In this document: positions 26,927 through 37,000 of the stretch, one piece after another
How positions within the stretch are numbered: the first letter of the stretch is position 1
Layout: each line of letters opens with the position of its first letter
Assembly (NCBI RefSeq): GCF_000430885.1
Contig: NZ_AUMW01000002.1
Span: 156,424 to 220,423 of the forward strand
DNA: 64,000 nt
Source of the DNA: Desulfotruncus alcoholivorax DSM 16058
GTDB lineage: Bacteria; Bacillota; Desulfotomaculia; Desulfotomaculales; Desulfallaceae
Direction: 5' to 3'
Notes under the pieces: model-generated
Told to the model about the DNA's origin: nothing
Database searches by the model: none
What the model saw: only the letters and a program-made list of their open reading frames with translations
Made by a program: the position numbers and the translations under genes

Positions 26927-28120
26927 TTATTTTAGTTGAGTGAGAACTTTTTCTATCCTGTCGACACCCTCTTTGATATTATCCATCGAGGTGGCGTAAG
27001 ACAGCCTGAAACAAGTATCATCACCAAAAGCTACCCCGGGCACGATGGCTACATGAGCTTTTTCCAGCAGCACTGCCGCCAGATCCGAGGCGCCGTTGAT
27101 CACAGTACCGTCATAACTTTTGCCCAGCAGCGACTTAATTTCCGGAAAGACGTAAAACGCGCCGCCCGGCCGGTCACAGTTGACTCCCGGAATGGCATTC
27201 AACCTCTCCACCATGTAGTCCCTGCGTTTAACAAATTCGGCAACCATTTTTTTAACCGGCTCCTGTGTCCCCACCAAAGCCTCAACCGTGGCCGCTTGGG
27301 CTATGGAGGTGGGGTTGGAAGTGGAATGGCTTTGCAGGTCCGCCATAGCCTTGGCCACCGGACCCGGCGCTGCGGCATAACCGATACGCCAGCCGGTCAT
27401 GGCATAGGTTTTGGAAACCCCGTTGATCACCACGGTAAGCTCCTTTAATTCCGGGCTCAGAGAGGCGATACTGACGTGTTCGTTGCCGTCATACAATAAT
27501 TTTTCATATATTTCATCAGATATAATGGCAATGTTATGCTTAACCAGTATTTCCCCCAGTGCGGTTAGTTCTTCCCGTGTATATACAGCACCGGTTGGAT
27601 TGCTGGGGCTGTTTAATATGATTGCCCTGGTATTGGGTGTGATGGCCGCACTCAATTCACCGGGTGTAAGTTTGAAACTGTTTTCAATGCGGGTCGGTAT
27701 TACCACCGGATTAGCCCCGGTTAACTTGATTTGTTCCAGGTAGCTTACCCAGTACGGGGCCGGTAAAATTACATCGTCTCCTGCCTGGCAAAGCACCTGG
27801 AAAGCGTTATAAAGCGAGTGTTTGGCGCCCGCAGAGACAACGATTTGCCCGGGCTCGTAAATTAGCCCGTTATCACGGGCAAGCTTTTTAACGATCGCCT
27901 GGCGCAGGGGCAGTATCCCGGCCACAGGGGTGTACCTGGTCATACCTTTGTCAATGGCTTCCTTGGCTGCCAGTTTAATATTTTCCGGCGTCTCAAAGTC
28001 GGGCTCACCCACGCCGAAATTAACAACATTAATGCCGTCGGCAATCATTTTTTTGGCCCGGGCGTCGATGGACAGAGTTGGTGACGGGCTGATATTTTTT
28101 GCCCTATCAGCTAATCGCAT
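26927..28120 (-). CDS. Class I aminotransferase (aspartate aminotransferase type)
   Basis: This 397-residue fold-type I PLP enzyme starts RAKNISPSPTLSIDARAKKM and has FGVGEPDFETPENI, ILNSPSNPTGAVYTREEL, and the PLP lysine in GVSKTYAMTGWRIGYAA. C-terminal FRLSYATSMDNIKEGVDRIE matches the AspB/AspC subgroup of Firmicutes, which makes aspartate from oxaloacetate. Substrate choice is inferred from subgroup resemblance. ATG is preceded by AGGAGGA. A dapL gene lies 170 bp upstream in the same direction. Confidence 0.9.
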   Translation of the reverse strand: MRLADRAKNISPSPTLSIDARAKKMIADGINVVNFGVGEPDFETPENIKLAAKEAIDKGMTRYTPVAGILPLRQAIVKKLARDNGLIYEPGQIVVSAGAKHSLYNAFQVLCQAGDDVILPAPYWVSYLEQIKLTGANPVVIPTRIENSFKLTPGELSAAITPNTRAIILNSPSNPTGAVYTREELTALGEILVKHNIAIISDEIYEKLLYDGNEHVSIASLSPELKELTVVINGVSKTYAMTGWRIGYAAAPGPVAKAMADLQSHSTSNPTSIAQAATVEALVGTQEPVKKMVAEFVKRRDYMVERLNAIPGVNCDRPGGAFYVFPEIKSLLGKSYDGTVINGASDLAAVLLEKAHVAIVPGVAFGDDTCFRLSYATSMDNIKEGVDRIEKVLTQLK

Positions 28121-28170
28121 TTATTTTCTCCTCCTGTATTTAGCGTAAAGCTTTTTTTGCATCTATATTT

Positions 28171-28283
28171 GTTACTGTTTAGGTATTCAGAATTCAGTAA
28201 TCAGAATTCAAAATATTACGAGATGACAAACCGTTCTCTTATGCTGACTACTGACCACCGACTCCTGACTCCTAAGTAGTTAC
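28171..28283. repeat. Heptamer-built repeat element with inverted ends
   Basis: The gap between two aminotransferase genes starts with GTTACTGTTTAGG and ends with CCTAAGTAGTTAC, nearly complementary ends. In between are two blocks of 7-bp units: ATTCAGA, ATTCAGT, AATCAGA, ATTCAAA (28185-28212) and TGACTAC, TGACCAC, CGACTCC, TGACTCC (28245-28272). A relic of the same right end (CTGACTTCTGAATAGTTAC) lies at about 17367-17385 between fmt and def. Confidence 0.6.
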
Positions 28284-28289
28284 CTATAT

Positions 28290-29474
28290 TTAAAACCTTA
28301 CTGTCCCTATATTCCGCTTCATCCTTTCCAGCGCCTCAATCATGCGTTCTTTTTGAACAGTCAGTGCAATACGGAAAAACCCTGCTCCGTTTTCGCCATA
28401 ACCCGTACCCGGGGTAATAACCACACCGGCCTTTTCCAGTACCAGCTCAGCGAAGGACTCAGAGGTGTGGCCTGCCGGCACGGGTGCCCAAACATAGAAA
28501 GTTGCCTTTGGTTTGGCCAGATTCCAACCCATCCCGTTCAGCGCGTCAACCAGAATGTCCCTTCTCTCCCGGTAAATCTTCTGCATCTTGATTACATCAT
28601 CCTGGGACCCGGTCAAGCCTTTAATTGCAGCATACTGAATGGCCTGGAACTGCCCGGAATCAATATTGGACTTAAGCCGCCCCAACGCCTCAACCGCAGC
28701 CGGATGGCCGGCAGCCCAGCCGATCCGCCAGCCGGTCATATTATAGGTTTTGGAGACGGAATGAAATTCAATGCCCACTTCTTTAGCGCCCTCGAACTGC
28801 AGGAAGCTGGGCGGCTTATACCCGTCATAGGACATCTCCGAATAGGCCGCATCATGGCAAATCAAAATATTGTTTTCTCTGGCAAAAGCAATTACTTCAT
28901 GATAAAATTCTTCACCTGCCACCGCACCGGTTGGGTTGTTGGGGTAATTGATAAACATCATTTTGGCCCGGCGGGCGACACCGGCGGGGATCGCCCCGAG
29001 GTCCGGCAGGAAGCCCTTTTCGGCCTGCAAAGGCATGTAATATGGTTCGGCACCGGCCAGGATGGCGCCCCCTGCGTAAACAGGATAGCCCGGGTCGGGC
29101 ACCAGCACTGTATCCCCGGGGTTAAGGTAACACCAGGAGATGTGAGCTATCCCCTCCTTGGAGCCGATAAGGGAAACTATTTCACTGTCGGGGTTAAGCT
29201 CTACTCCGAAGCGGTTTTGGTACCACCGGGCCACCGCCTGGCGATAAGAAAGCATACCGGCGGAGGATGGATACTGGTGGTTGGCCTGCACTTGCGCCTG
29301 TTTTTGTAATTCTTCAATTATATGGCCGGGCGTCGGCATGTCGGGGTCACCAATACCCAGGCTGATAACGTCAATTCCCGCCTTGCGCTTCTCGGCAATT
29401 AATCTTTCGATACGGGCGAAAAGATAGGGGGGTAAATTTTTTATCCTTCGGGCTTCTTCCAATTGTAAACTCAA
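28290..29474 (-). CDS. dapL: LL-diaminopimelate aminotransferase
   Basis: The 394-residue PLP enzyme makes LL-DAP directly from tetrahydrodipicolinate and glutamate in the short lysine/peptidoglycan route. It starts [20 protein letters not shown] as DapL proteins do, with [26 protein letters not shown], and the PLP lysine in [17 protein letters not shown]. The start is TTG 29474, with AAGGAGGT 8 nt upstream; the longer frame to 29504 would contain that ribosome site. It follows dapF, the next enzyme of the pathway. Confidence 0.93.
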   Translation of the reverse strand: MSLQLEEARRIKNLPPYLFARIERLIAEKRKAGIDVISLGIGDPDMPTPGHIIEELQKQAQVQANHQYPSSAGMLSYRQAVARWYQNRFGVELNPDSEIVSLIGSKEGIAHISWCYLNPGDTVLVPDPGYPVYAGGAILAGAEPYYMPLQAEKGFLPDLGAIPAGVARRAKMMFINYPNNPTGAVAGEEFYHEVIAFARENNILICHDAAYSEMSYDGYKPPSFLQFEGAKEVGIEFHSVSKTYNMTGWRIGWAAGHPAAVEALGRLKSNIDSGQFQAIQYAAIKGLTGSQDDVIKMQKIYRERRDILVDALNGMGWNLAKPKATFYVWAPVPAGHTSESFAELVLEKAGVVITPGTGYGENGAGFFRIALTVQKERMIEALERMKRNIGTVRF

Positions 29475-29518
29475 TTTATAAGACCTCCTTGTAAAATCAA
29501 CCATATCTTATCCTTGTT

Positions 29519-30382
29519 TCAAACAGGGTAATTACCGGTAAAAACTTCCTGTGCCGGGCCGGTCATATATACCCGTCCGTCACCGGCCCATTCAATGTCC
29601 AGCGGGCCGGCGTACAATTGCACCCGGACTTTCCTGCCGGTTAAGCCGTTTAAGGCTGCGGCTACCGCCGTTGCACACGCCCCGGTGCCGCAGGCCAGAG
29701 TTTGACCGGCGCCCCTTTCCCAAACCCGCATCCGCACTTCATGGTCATTGATAACTTGAACGAATTCCACATTGGTTTTGCGAGGGAAAACGTTATGTGT
29801 TTCTATTACCGGCCCCAGGCTTTCCAAGGGGACAGCATGCACGTCCGGAACAAAAATAATGCAATGGGGGTTACCCATGGATACGGCGGTGATATGGTAA
29901 ACCTTACCTCCCGCTTCAAGAGATTCATTAATGACTTGGCCTGCCGGCCCTGTCATTGGAATCTGCTCCCGCTCCAACCGGGGCACACCCATATCGACCC
30001 GGACGGCGGTAACTTCTGAACCTTCAATAATCAATTCCGGAACCATAATTCCGGCGGCTGTTTCCACCTTCATCGTGGTTTTACCGGACAGCCCCCGCTC
30101 GTAGGCGTATTTGGCAATACAACGAATGGCGTTGCCGCACATTTCGGCTTCGCTCCCGTCCGAATTAATTATCTGCATGGCGATATCCGCCTTTTGACTT
30201 GGACGTAATAATACCAGGCCGTCAGCCCCAACACCGAAATGCCTGTCGCAAATCTTTATTGCCATTTCGGCCAGGTTTCCGGTTAGTTTTTTTTCTTCTT
30301 CCAGGCTGACTTCTTCCATGTTGACTAAAACGAAATCATTTCCCAATCCCTGCACCTTGGTAAACTTCAACGGACTATTCAC
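29519..30382 (-). CDS. dapF: Diaminopimelate epimerase
   Basis: The 287-residue enzyme converts LL-DAP to meso-DAP. The two catalytic cysteines are in [18 protein letters not shown] and [15 protein letters not shown]. The start is [17 protein letters not shown], and [14 protein letters not shown] is family-typical. It is full length. Its product is the cell-wall cross-linking diamino acid. It probably forms an operon with dapL (44 bp between the stop and the dapL TTG). Confidence 0.95.
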   Translation of the reverse strand: MNSPLKFTKVQGLGNDFVLVNMEEVSLEEEKKLTGNLAEMAIKICDRHFGVGADGLVLLRPSQKADIAMQIINSDGSEAEMCGNAIRCIAKYAYERGLSGKTTMKVETAAGIMVPELIIEGSEVTAVRVDMGVPRLEREQIPMTGPAGQVINESLEAGGKVYHITAVSMGNPHCIIFVPDVHAVPLESLGPVIETHNVFPRKTNVEFVQVINDHEVRMRVWERGAGQTLACGTGACATAVAAALNGLTGRKVRVQLYAGPLDIEWAGDGRVYMTGPAQEVFTGNYPV

Positions 30383-30449
30383 TCCCGGCTTTTTTGTTCA
30401 GTTTATTATAACACTTCCCCGCCGGTCAAATCTTTCCTCCCATGATGTA

Positions 30450-30465
30450 TTCATGTATACATGAA
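30450..30465. promoter_or_regulatory. 16-bp perfect palindrome, candidate operator
   Basis: TTCATGTATACATGAA is a perfect palindrome in the gap between the divergent dapF and rubredoxin genes, about 70 bp upstream of dapF. It resembles a dimeric regulator site; the regulator is unknown. Confidence 0.4.
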
Positions 30466-30518
30466 ATTTATCTCATCGTTCAAATGAACCAATATAAGTG
30501 CTTTGTATTTAAGTGAAC

Positions 30519-30548
30519 TTGACACTGAAGGGCATCAGGATCCATACT
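30519..30548 (+). promoter_or_regulatory. Possible promoter upstream of rubredoxin
   Basis: TTGACA (30519-30524) is followed at 18 bp by CATACT (30543-30548). That would give an AT-rich leader of about 120 nt ahead of the rubredoxin gene. The -10 match is only partial. Confidence 0.4.
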
Positions 30549-30676
30549 TATATTTTATTAAATTTTTAAGAAATACTTAAAATGAATGTAAGGTTTTGCA
30601 TTTATTTTTGATACAAGGATGACAATCCAGCTTGATTTAATAATGGCGTGACTAAAAATGATGGGAGGCTGACTTG

Positions 30677-30865
30677 ATGGAAAAATATGTTTGCACCCTT
30701 TGCGGCTATGTTTATGACCCGGCCAAAGGCACTGACGATATTCCACCCGGTGTTTCCTTTGAAGACCTGCCCGAGGATTGGGTGTGCCCGGAATGCCTTG
30801 CGGAAAAAGAAGTTTTTCAACTGGAATACCTGGCCACGAAGAAGCGAAAACCCCGTGGCAATTAA
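30677..30865 (+). CDS. Rubredoxin
   Basis: This 62-residue iron protein has the two CxxC knuckles, [16 protein letters not shown] and [11 protein letters not shown], that bind one iron, with the usual acidic loop and FEDLPEDW between. It carries single electrons, often to superoxide or oxygen detoxification enzymes in anaerobes. The ATG has GGGAGG 8 nt upstream. The C-terminal tail ([10 protein letters not shown]) is unusually basic. It converges with the ferredoxin gene, 15 bp apart. Confidence 0.93.
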   Translation: MEKYVCTLCGYVYDPAKGTDDIPPGVSFEDLPEDWVCPECLAEKEVFQLEYLATKKRKPRGN

Positions 30866-30880
30866 TTTGTGATATTAGCT

Positions 30881-31051
30881 TTACTCAACCAGCTCTATTG
30901 CTTCGAAACTGCAATTTTCCCGGCATTTACCGCATTCCAGACAACAGCTCTGATCAATACTGTAGTATGGATATGTTTTTTTAACCGCTCCAGCCGGACA
31001 TAAAGCTATACAGGTATCGCAAAAGCGGCATTTATCTGTAATTATGTACAT
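30881..31051 (-). CDS. Small 2[4Fe-4S] ferredoxin
   Basis: A 56-codon frame starts at ATG 31051 with AGGGTG upstream. The product has two cluster motifs: CRFCDTCIALCP (CxxCxxCxxxCP) and CLECGKCRENC (CxxCxxCxxxC, followed by S instead of P). It starts MYIITDKCRF and ends EAIELVE, like clostridial ferredoxins. It is an electron carrier for oxidoreductases in the cytoplasm. Confidence 0.92.
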   Translation of the reverse strand: MYIITDKCRFCDTCIALCPAGAVKKTYPYYSIDQSCCLECGKCRENCSFEAIELVE

Positions 31052-31068
31052 TTTCAACACCCTATTAG

Positions 31069-31106
31069 TGCATTTTAATATTTCTATGTATAAATATTAA
31101 AATGCA
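31069..31106. promoter_or_regulatory. AT-rich 15-bp inverted repeat upstream of ferredoxin
   Basis: TGCATTTTAATATTT (31069-31083) is the exact complement of AAATATTAAAATGCA (31092-31106), with an 8-nt centre. It lies 18 bp upstream of the ferredoxin start codon, so it overlaps the expected promoter or leader and may be an operator. Confidence 0.45.
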
Positions 31107-31140
31107 TTTAATCTAATTAGTCAACCAAGTCAACCTTTGT

Positions 31141-31205
31141 ATCGAGTAGCTCGAAGTCGGGATAGCCAATCCCGACTTCGAGCTACTCGATTTTTATTGT
31201 CTTTT
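31141..31205 (+). terminator. Perfect 23-bp hairpin with T-tail, left border of Wadjet
   Basis: The 23-nt arm at 31141-31163 (starting ATCGAGTAGCTCGAAG) is repeated exactly as its complement at 31169-31191 around the loop AGCCA, and is followed by TTTTATTGTC. It can stop rightward transcription coming from the rubredoxin side, and so insulates the jet operon promoter just downstream. Confidence 0.7.
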
Positions 31206-31342
31206 TAAAACTGAATTCGTCCCACGGATTTTACGAGCACTACTCTAATAAGTCTATTTTCTTGTTTAATTAATACTGGAAAGGCGCAAACACATCTTCA
31301 TAATGTGCATTATGACAAAGTTGGGAACGCCCATGCTTTATA

Positions 31343-31351
31343 TGCTATAAT
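31343..31351 (+). promoter_or_regulatory. Extended -10 promoter of the jet operon
   Basis: TGCTATAAT carries the TGn extension and a perfect TATAAT (31346-31351), about 34 bp before the jetA ATG. There is no good -35 box (TTGGGA at 19 bp), consistent with an extended -10 promoter. Confidence 0.6.
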
Positions 31352-31384
31352 TATACAAATGCCTTACCAAAGGAATTGATTGAT

Positions 31385-32893
31385 ATGACTGCATTGTTAC
31401 TCAAACCGATAGTCGAAACAAGCTACTTGAATGCGCAAAATGTCGGTCGCTACCGCTGCATCATGCGCTATTTTTATGAACAACACCAGCGGCTGCGCTA
31501 CTGGCTGAAACCGCGGGAAGTTCACGATGGGGTTACAGCTTTTGGTCTGCTGGAGGAAGATTACACTCTGGACCAGTGCCAGAAGGATTTAAACCAGCTG
31601 GTGGAGTGGGGCAATCTGGTGCCCCGCCACGACGGGGGCCGTTCGGCCACGGTTGAGGAATACCTGCGTAAAAAATTTCGTTATCAAATGACCCCCTACG
31701 CAGTGGAAATTGAACGGCTGGTAGCGGGGTTGGAAAAAATTCGCGGCTACGGCGGTTCTTTGGAGCCGTCTTTGTTTGAGAGCATCGCCGAACACTTGGA
31801 CCGGTTGGAAAAGACCGCCGGTCAGTTTCCGACCGGTGAGGCAATTTCGCTGTGGGAAAGAATCTACGGTGATTTTATCAAGCTGACCGAGAATGCTTCC
31901 GACTATATCGCCAGCCTGCAGAGCACCAAAGTGGAAGAGCTGATGCTGACCGAGGCTTTTTTAGCCTACAAGGACTCAGTGACCCGGTACCTGCAGGATT
32001 TTATCCAGGGGCTGCAGCGCCATGCTTACAAAATAGAGGCGGTGCTGGCCACCATGGACCCGGGCATAGTGAATACCTTCCTGGCCAATGTGCAGCGGGA
32101 CCTGGCCGCCCGGCCCCAGTTGGACGAACCGGTAACCCACGAAGAACAACTGGACCGGCTGCAGCAGGAATGGCAAAGCATGGTACGTTGGTTTGCAGGA
32201 CACGAAAACGAGCCCAGCGACGTATATTTCCTGGAGCAGACCACCAAGGACACCATCGCCCGGATCGTGCGCAACGCCCTGCGGATCCAGGAAAAGCACC
32301 GTCTTGGCGTTAGCCGCCGGCGGGAACTGGATTACCTGGGCAAGTGGTTTTTCACCCTGGATGATATCAACGAATCCCACCGGCTGGCGGCCCACGTATT
32401 CGGCCTGTACCGCTGCCGCCATTTCCAGGGGGTGGACGAAAAAGGTACCGATAACGCCGATATATCCATGTGGCAAGCGGGTCCCAACATCAGGGAACTG
32501 CGTTCCCGCAGCAGAAAACGGCTCCGGGATACGGGCACCGGTTCCATCAAGGACCAGCGTGAGCGGCAGCGAAAAGCCAGGGAGAATTTTCTACTGGCTC
32601 TGCAGGAGGAAATGGCGGTGCTGCAAGACTACCTGGCCAGGCAAGAAGTCCGGATCGCCGACCTGGGACCGGTTTCCGCCAGGGAGCGCTATTACCTGCT
32701 GTACTGGATCGGCCGGTGCATGGCCAATAAATCGCGACGGATATTAACCCCCGAGGGTATCGGGATTAGCCTGGAAATGCCTGCCGGGCGGGAAAGGGCC
32801 AGACTGGAATGCGATGACGGGGAACTGGACATGCCCAATTATTTATTGAAATTCAGCGGCAGAATGGGAGAGCGGTATGAGCAAAACGGGTGA
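31385..32893 (+). CDS. jetA: Wadjet protein JetA (TIGR02677/DUF2397 family)
   Basis: The 502-residue protein starts the operon. It matches the family by its position and by YRCIMRYFYEQHQRLRYWLK, the winged-helix-like N-terminal region, long helices, and WFTLDD-like FFTLDDINESHRLAAHVFG. In Wadjet systems JetA is the kleisin-like subunit (MukF/MksF counterpart) that bridges the SMC heads. The role is known for the related type I complex and inferred here. ATG 31385 is chosen because AAGGA lies 9 nt upstream. Its end overlaps jetB by 17 nt. Confidence 0.85.
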   Translation: MTALLLKPIVETSYLNAQNVGRYRCIMRYFYEQHQRLRYWLKPREVHDGVTAFGLLEEDYTLDQCQKDLNQLVEWGNLVPRHDGGRSATVEEYLRKKFRYQMTPYAVEIERLVAGLEKIRGYGGSLEPSLFESIAEHLDRLEKTAGQFPTGEAISLWERIYGDFIKLTENASDYIASLQSTKVEELMLTEAFLAYKDSVTRYLQDFIQGLQRHAYKIEAVLATMDPGIVNTFLANVQRDLAARPQLDEPVTHEEQLDRLQQEWQSMVRWFAGHENEPSDVYFLEQTTKDTIARIVRNALRIQEKHRLGVSRRRELDYLGKWFFTLDDINESHRLAAHVFGLYRCRHFQGVDEKGTDNADISMWQAGPNIRELRSRSRKRLRDTGTGSIKDQRERQRKARENFLLALQEEMAVLQDYLARQEVRIADLGPVSARERYYLLYWIGRCMANKSRRILTPEGIGISLEMPAGRERARLECDDGELDMPNYLLKFSGRMGERYEQNG

Positions 32894-34055
32894 GAGTGTT
32901 AAGGATATTCGCCAAAGGTGCATCCAGGCGTTGTTGAACCGCAACTGGATCACCAAGCAGGACGAGCCCGAGCTTTTCGGGTACATCAGAGCGCAGTACC
33001 GGGAACTGCGGGACTGGTTCGGAGAATACTGCGGTTTTGCTTTATTACTCAACAGGCAATTTGCCAAACTGGAAAAAGCGCCGGGGCAAGCGCAAACCTG
33101 GATGGGATTTGATAGTTTTTCCGAATCGCGGGATTACGCCCTGTTTACCTATTGTCTATGGTATTTGGAGGGCAAAAACGAAATGGATCAGTTCCTGCTT
33201 ACCGATATGGTGGAAGAAATCCGGGAATACCTGGCCGGCCAGGATGTTTTTCTGGATTGGACCTTGTATACCCACCGGTTGTCCATGGCCCGGGCACTGA
33301 AGCAGCTTAAAGCGCTGGGTGCGCTGGTGGCGGTGGACGGGGATGAATCCGATTGGGCCAGATCGGGCCACGAACACAATGTGCTTTACGAATCTTCCTA
33401 CCTGGCCCGTTATATTTTACGCCGTTTTCCCCGCGACTTGACCACCTACGATTCCATTGCTGCAATTGAGGCGGGGACGTACCCGGATACCCCCGAGGGC
33501 CAGCTGAAAAAGCGCCGCCACCACGTTTACCGCCGCTTGCTGCAGGAACCGGTGGTATACGACTGGCAGTGGAACGAAGATGAGCGTTATTACGTGCGCA
33601 CCCAGCGGCATACCATCCTGGAAAACCTGGCCAGTTTTGCGGGCCTGGAAGGGCAGCGTTACCGGGAGGGGCTTTTGTTTTATTATCCCGAGGCTTCCGG
33701 TGAAATGTATCTTTTCCCCACCGGTCGCGGGGTTTCGGATATTGTCCTGCTTCTGGCCGGTGAATTGCGGCGCATGCTGGCCCGCGCCGAAGGTGACATA
33801 TATATCGAGGAAGGCGGGCGCATCGAGCTGACTATAGCAGAATTGGAGGTAATTATACTGAGATTAAAGGAAAAGCATAAAATGCTCTGGAGCCTGCAGC
33901 ACCGGCAATCCAGGAGCAACGAGCTGGCGGAAGAAGTGCTGGCCCATATGGTAGAATGGGGCCTGGCCGGCCGGGAAGACGACGGGCGAGTTTGGATTTA
34001 CGCTGCTCTGGGGCGCTGGAATGGAGATTATGATGTTTATGGTGGGGATGAGTGA
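32877..34055 (+). CDS. jetB: Wadjet protein JetB (TIGR02678/DUF2398 family)
   Basis: The 392-residue protein corresponds to the KITE-like (MukE/MksE) subunit that binds the kleisin and DNA. Its order in the operon and features such as RHHVYRRLLQEPVVYDWQWN and LVAVDGDESDWARSGHEHNVLYE match the TIGR02678 family. The start ATG 32877 has GGGAG nearby and overlaps jetA; its stop overlaps the jetC start. The tight overlaps imply fixed stoichiometry in one complex. Confidence 0.85.
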   Translation: MSKTGESVKDIRQRCIQALLNRNWITKQDEPELFGYIRAQYRELRDWFGEYCGFALLLNRQFAKLEKAPGQAQTWMGFDSFSESRDYALFTYCLWYLEGKNEMDQFLLTDMVEEIREYLAGQDVFLDWTLYTHRLSMARALKQLKALGALVAVDGDESDWARSGHEHNVLYESSYLARYILRRFPRDLTTYDSIAAIEAGTYPDTPEGQLKKRRHHVYRRLLQEPVVYDWQWNEDERYYVRTQRHTILENLASFAGLEGQRYREGLLFYYPEASGEMYLFPTGRGVSDIVLLLAGELRRMLARAEGDIYIEEGGRIELTIAELEVIILRLKEKHKMLWSLQHRQSRSNELAEEVLAHMVEWGLAGREDDGRVWIYAALGRWNGDYDVYGGDE

Positions 34056-37000
34056 TGACAGGCCGCTGGCAAATGAACCGGGCGGGGATAATTAATTTCT
34101 GGTATTATGACGAGGCTGAATTTTACCTGGCCGGGGGCCGGTTGATTTTACGCGGGGCCAACGGTTCGGGCAAATCGGTAACCATGCAGAGTTTTCTGCC
34201 CCTGGTGCTGGACGGGGATAAGCGGCCCTGGCGGCTGGATCCCTTCGGCTCCAAGGACCGGCGGATCGATTATTACCTGCTGCTGGAAGCCGATAGCGGT
34301 CATACCGACCGCACCGGTTACCTGTACCTGGAATTTTACCACCCGGCGCAGGACCGCTACCTGACGGTAGGCATTGGCCTGCGGGCTCGAAGAAACAACC
34401 CCAACATGGGTTTCTGGGGTTTTGTCATTACCGACAACCGCCGGGTGGGACGGGATATTTTACTTTATGAAAAAGATTACAGCCAGGGCCGGGAGGTGAA
34501 AATTCCCCTGACCCGCGCCCAGCTGGAGGAAGTTATCGGTAGCGGGGGGCAGGTGGTCACCGAGCAGGGTGAGTATAAGCGGTTGGTAAACAAAGTGCTG
34601 TTCGGCTACGAAAAGATTGAATCCTTTCAGGAGTTGCTGGACCTTTTGATCCAGCTGCGCAGCCCCAAGCTGTCAAAGGATTTCAAGCCTTCGACCATTT
34701 ACGAAATACTCACCGGGGCGCTGCCCGCCCTGCAGGAAGAAGAGCTGCGCCCGCTGTCCGAAGTGCTTGAGGACATGGATGAAATCAATGACCGGCTCAA
34801 TGAACTGGCGGTGCACCTGATGGAGGCGGAAAGGCTGCACCGGGCGTACAACAAGTATAACGAATACCTGCTTTACAATGAATCCCGGTCATTGCTGCAG
34901 CAGAAAAAGCAGCGGGACGACCGGAAACGCGAGGCCGGCGAGCGCCGGAACATAGCCGCCAGCCTAGCCCGGGAGCTTGAGGAAAAAACCAGCGCCCGGG
35001 AAGAGGCCGGCACTGACCAGGAACGGGCCAAAACCGAATACCAGACCCTGATTACCAGCGAAGCGGTGGAAAAACGAACGGAGCTCAACCGCCTGCGGGC
35101 GGAGCGGGAAGATTTGCGCCGGAACATGGACAACTGCGCCGGACGCCTGCAATTTTGGCGGGAAAAGCAAGCCCAAGCCCGGGAGGAACAAAAGACTTTA
35201 ACCGGGCAGCGGGAGGCACTGGCCGCCCGGCAGAACGATGTATTGCAGGATATGGAGGATCTGGCCCGGGATGTGGACTTTGGCTACCATGATACCTACC
35301 ACCGGCGCTGGGACGGGGACGTTCCCGCTGACGGCTCCCTGTGGCCGGCCTGGGAGCGGGACGTGCGGGAGCACCAGGCGAAAATCGGCCGGGCCATCAA
35401 GTTGGCCCGGGAAGAAAGCATTTTAAAAACCCGCCGGGTGCAGGCCGAAAAAGATGCCAGCCAGGCCAGGGAAAAAAGAGAAGCGGCAGAAGATCATACG
35501 CGCAGGGAAGAGGATAAATTTGAACAGGCCCGCCGGGAACAGGAAGAAAAAATCTTCCACTGGCGCCGGCAGCTATCCCGCCTGTCCCTGGCGGATGAGG
35601 ACCTGCACCGGGTAATGCAGGCACTGGCTTTATTCCCCGATGAACCATATGAAAATGTCCGAAGACCAGTTATGCAGGCTTACCACGCCGCCAGGGAGGC
35701 AATTACCGGAGATCGGATGGCGTGGCAAAACAAATTGCAGCAACATGCGGAGGAAAAAGACCGGTTAACACGGGAATGGCAGCAGTGGAAGGACCTCCGG
35801 GAACCGGAGCCGCCCCGCAGCGCCGCCCGGGAGTATTCCAGGCAAAAGCGCCCAGGCGCCGGCGCGCCCCTTTACGCTCTGTGCGAGTTCATACCGGAAT
35901 TAACCGAGGAAAAAAAGGCGGCTCTGGAATCCACCCTGCAGCAAGCGGGGCTGCTGGATGCATGGGTGTCGCCGGAGGGTATCGGCATACTGGGCCCCAA
36001 CGAAGAAGAAACCTGGTTAAAGCCCGCCCCCCAACTGCTACGGGCAACCCTGGCGGATTACCTGGTGCCCACCCCGCCGGAAAACAGCGGTCTGACAGTG
36101 GAAATAATCGACGATGTGCTGCGCACCGTCTGCCTGGCGAGAGACGCCGGCAGACCAGGTGAAGCCGGCAAACCGGATGAAGCCGTGATCACCGGACAGG
36201 GTTACTTTCGCCTGGGCGCGCTGTGCGGCAAAGCCGCCATTAAAGAGCGGGCCGAGTTCATCGGCAAGGAGACCCGGCAGCGCACCAGGATGGCAGAGAT
36301 GTCCAGGTTGGAAGGATTAATTGAGGAAGAGGAAAAAGCCATAGCCGCCTGCCGGGAGCAGCTGGACTTGCTGAATGCGACCGCCGCCGGGCTGGAAGAA
36401 GATATCAAAGCATTTCCCGGCGGCGAGACCCTGCAAGAAGCTCTGCGCAGCCTGGAAAAAGCACGGCTGCGTCTGGATGCCGCGCTGGAGGAAGAACAAA
36501 GTAAAAACAGCCTCCTGCGGGAGGTCATCAAACAACTGCAGGAGGCTGCCGCCCGCCTGCATGAACATATGGCGGGCTGGAACATCCCCCGTACCGAAAG
36601 TGCCCTGGAACAAGCCGGGGAACAAATGAATGTCTACCGGGACCACCTGGGGGAATTGAAGTCGTTCTGGACGGAATATAAAAGCGCCCTGTCCGCCCTG
36701 GCAAGGGTGGAAAAAGACCTGGCCGAGGCCGGGGAAAACGTTGAGCACGAAGAATCGGAACTGGCCGGATTGCAGGAGCGGCTGCGGACGGTGCAATATA
36801 AAATAGAGGTTTTCCAGCAGCTGCTGGAGGAATTGGGCATCGCCGATATTGACCGGCGGCTGCACGAACTGGAGCAGCGGCAAAAAGAACTTGAGAAGCT
36901 GATCAAACAACTGGACGGGCAGGTAACCCAAATAAAAATCGACCTGGCCGTGGCGCAAAAAGATGCTGAAGAGGCGGCCCGGCAACTGGAACAGGCGGAA

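Noticed and set aside
28353..29309. 318-codon plus-strand frame opposite dapL
   Set aside because: Shadow of dapL: it has no ribosome site or motif, and the minus-strand protein is full length with all catalytic residues.
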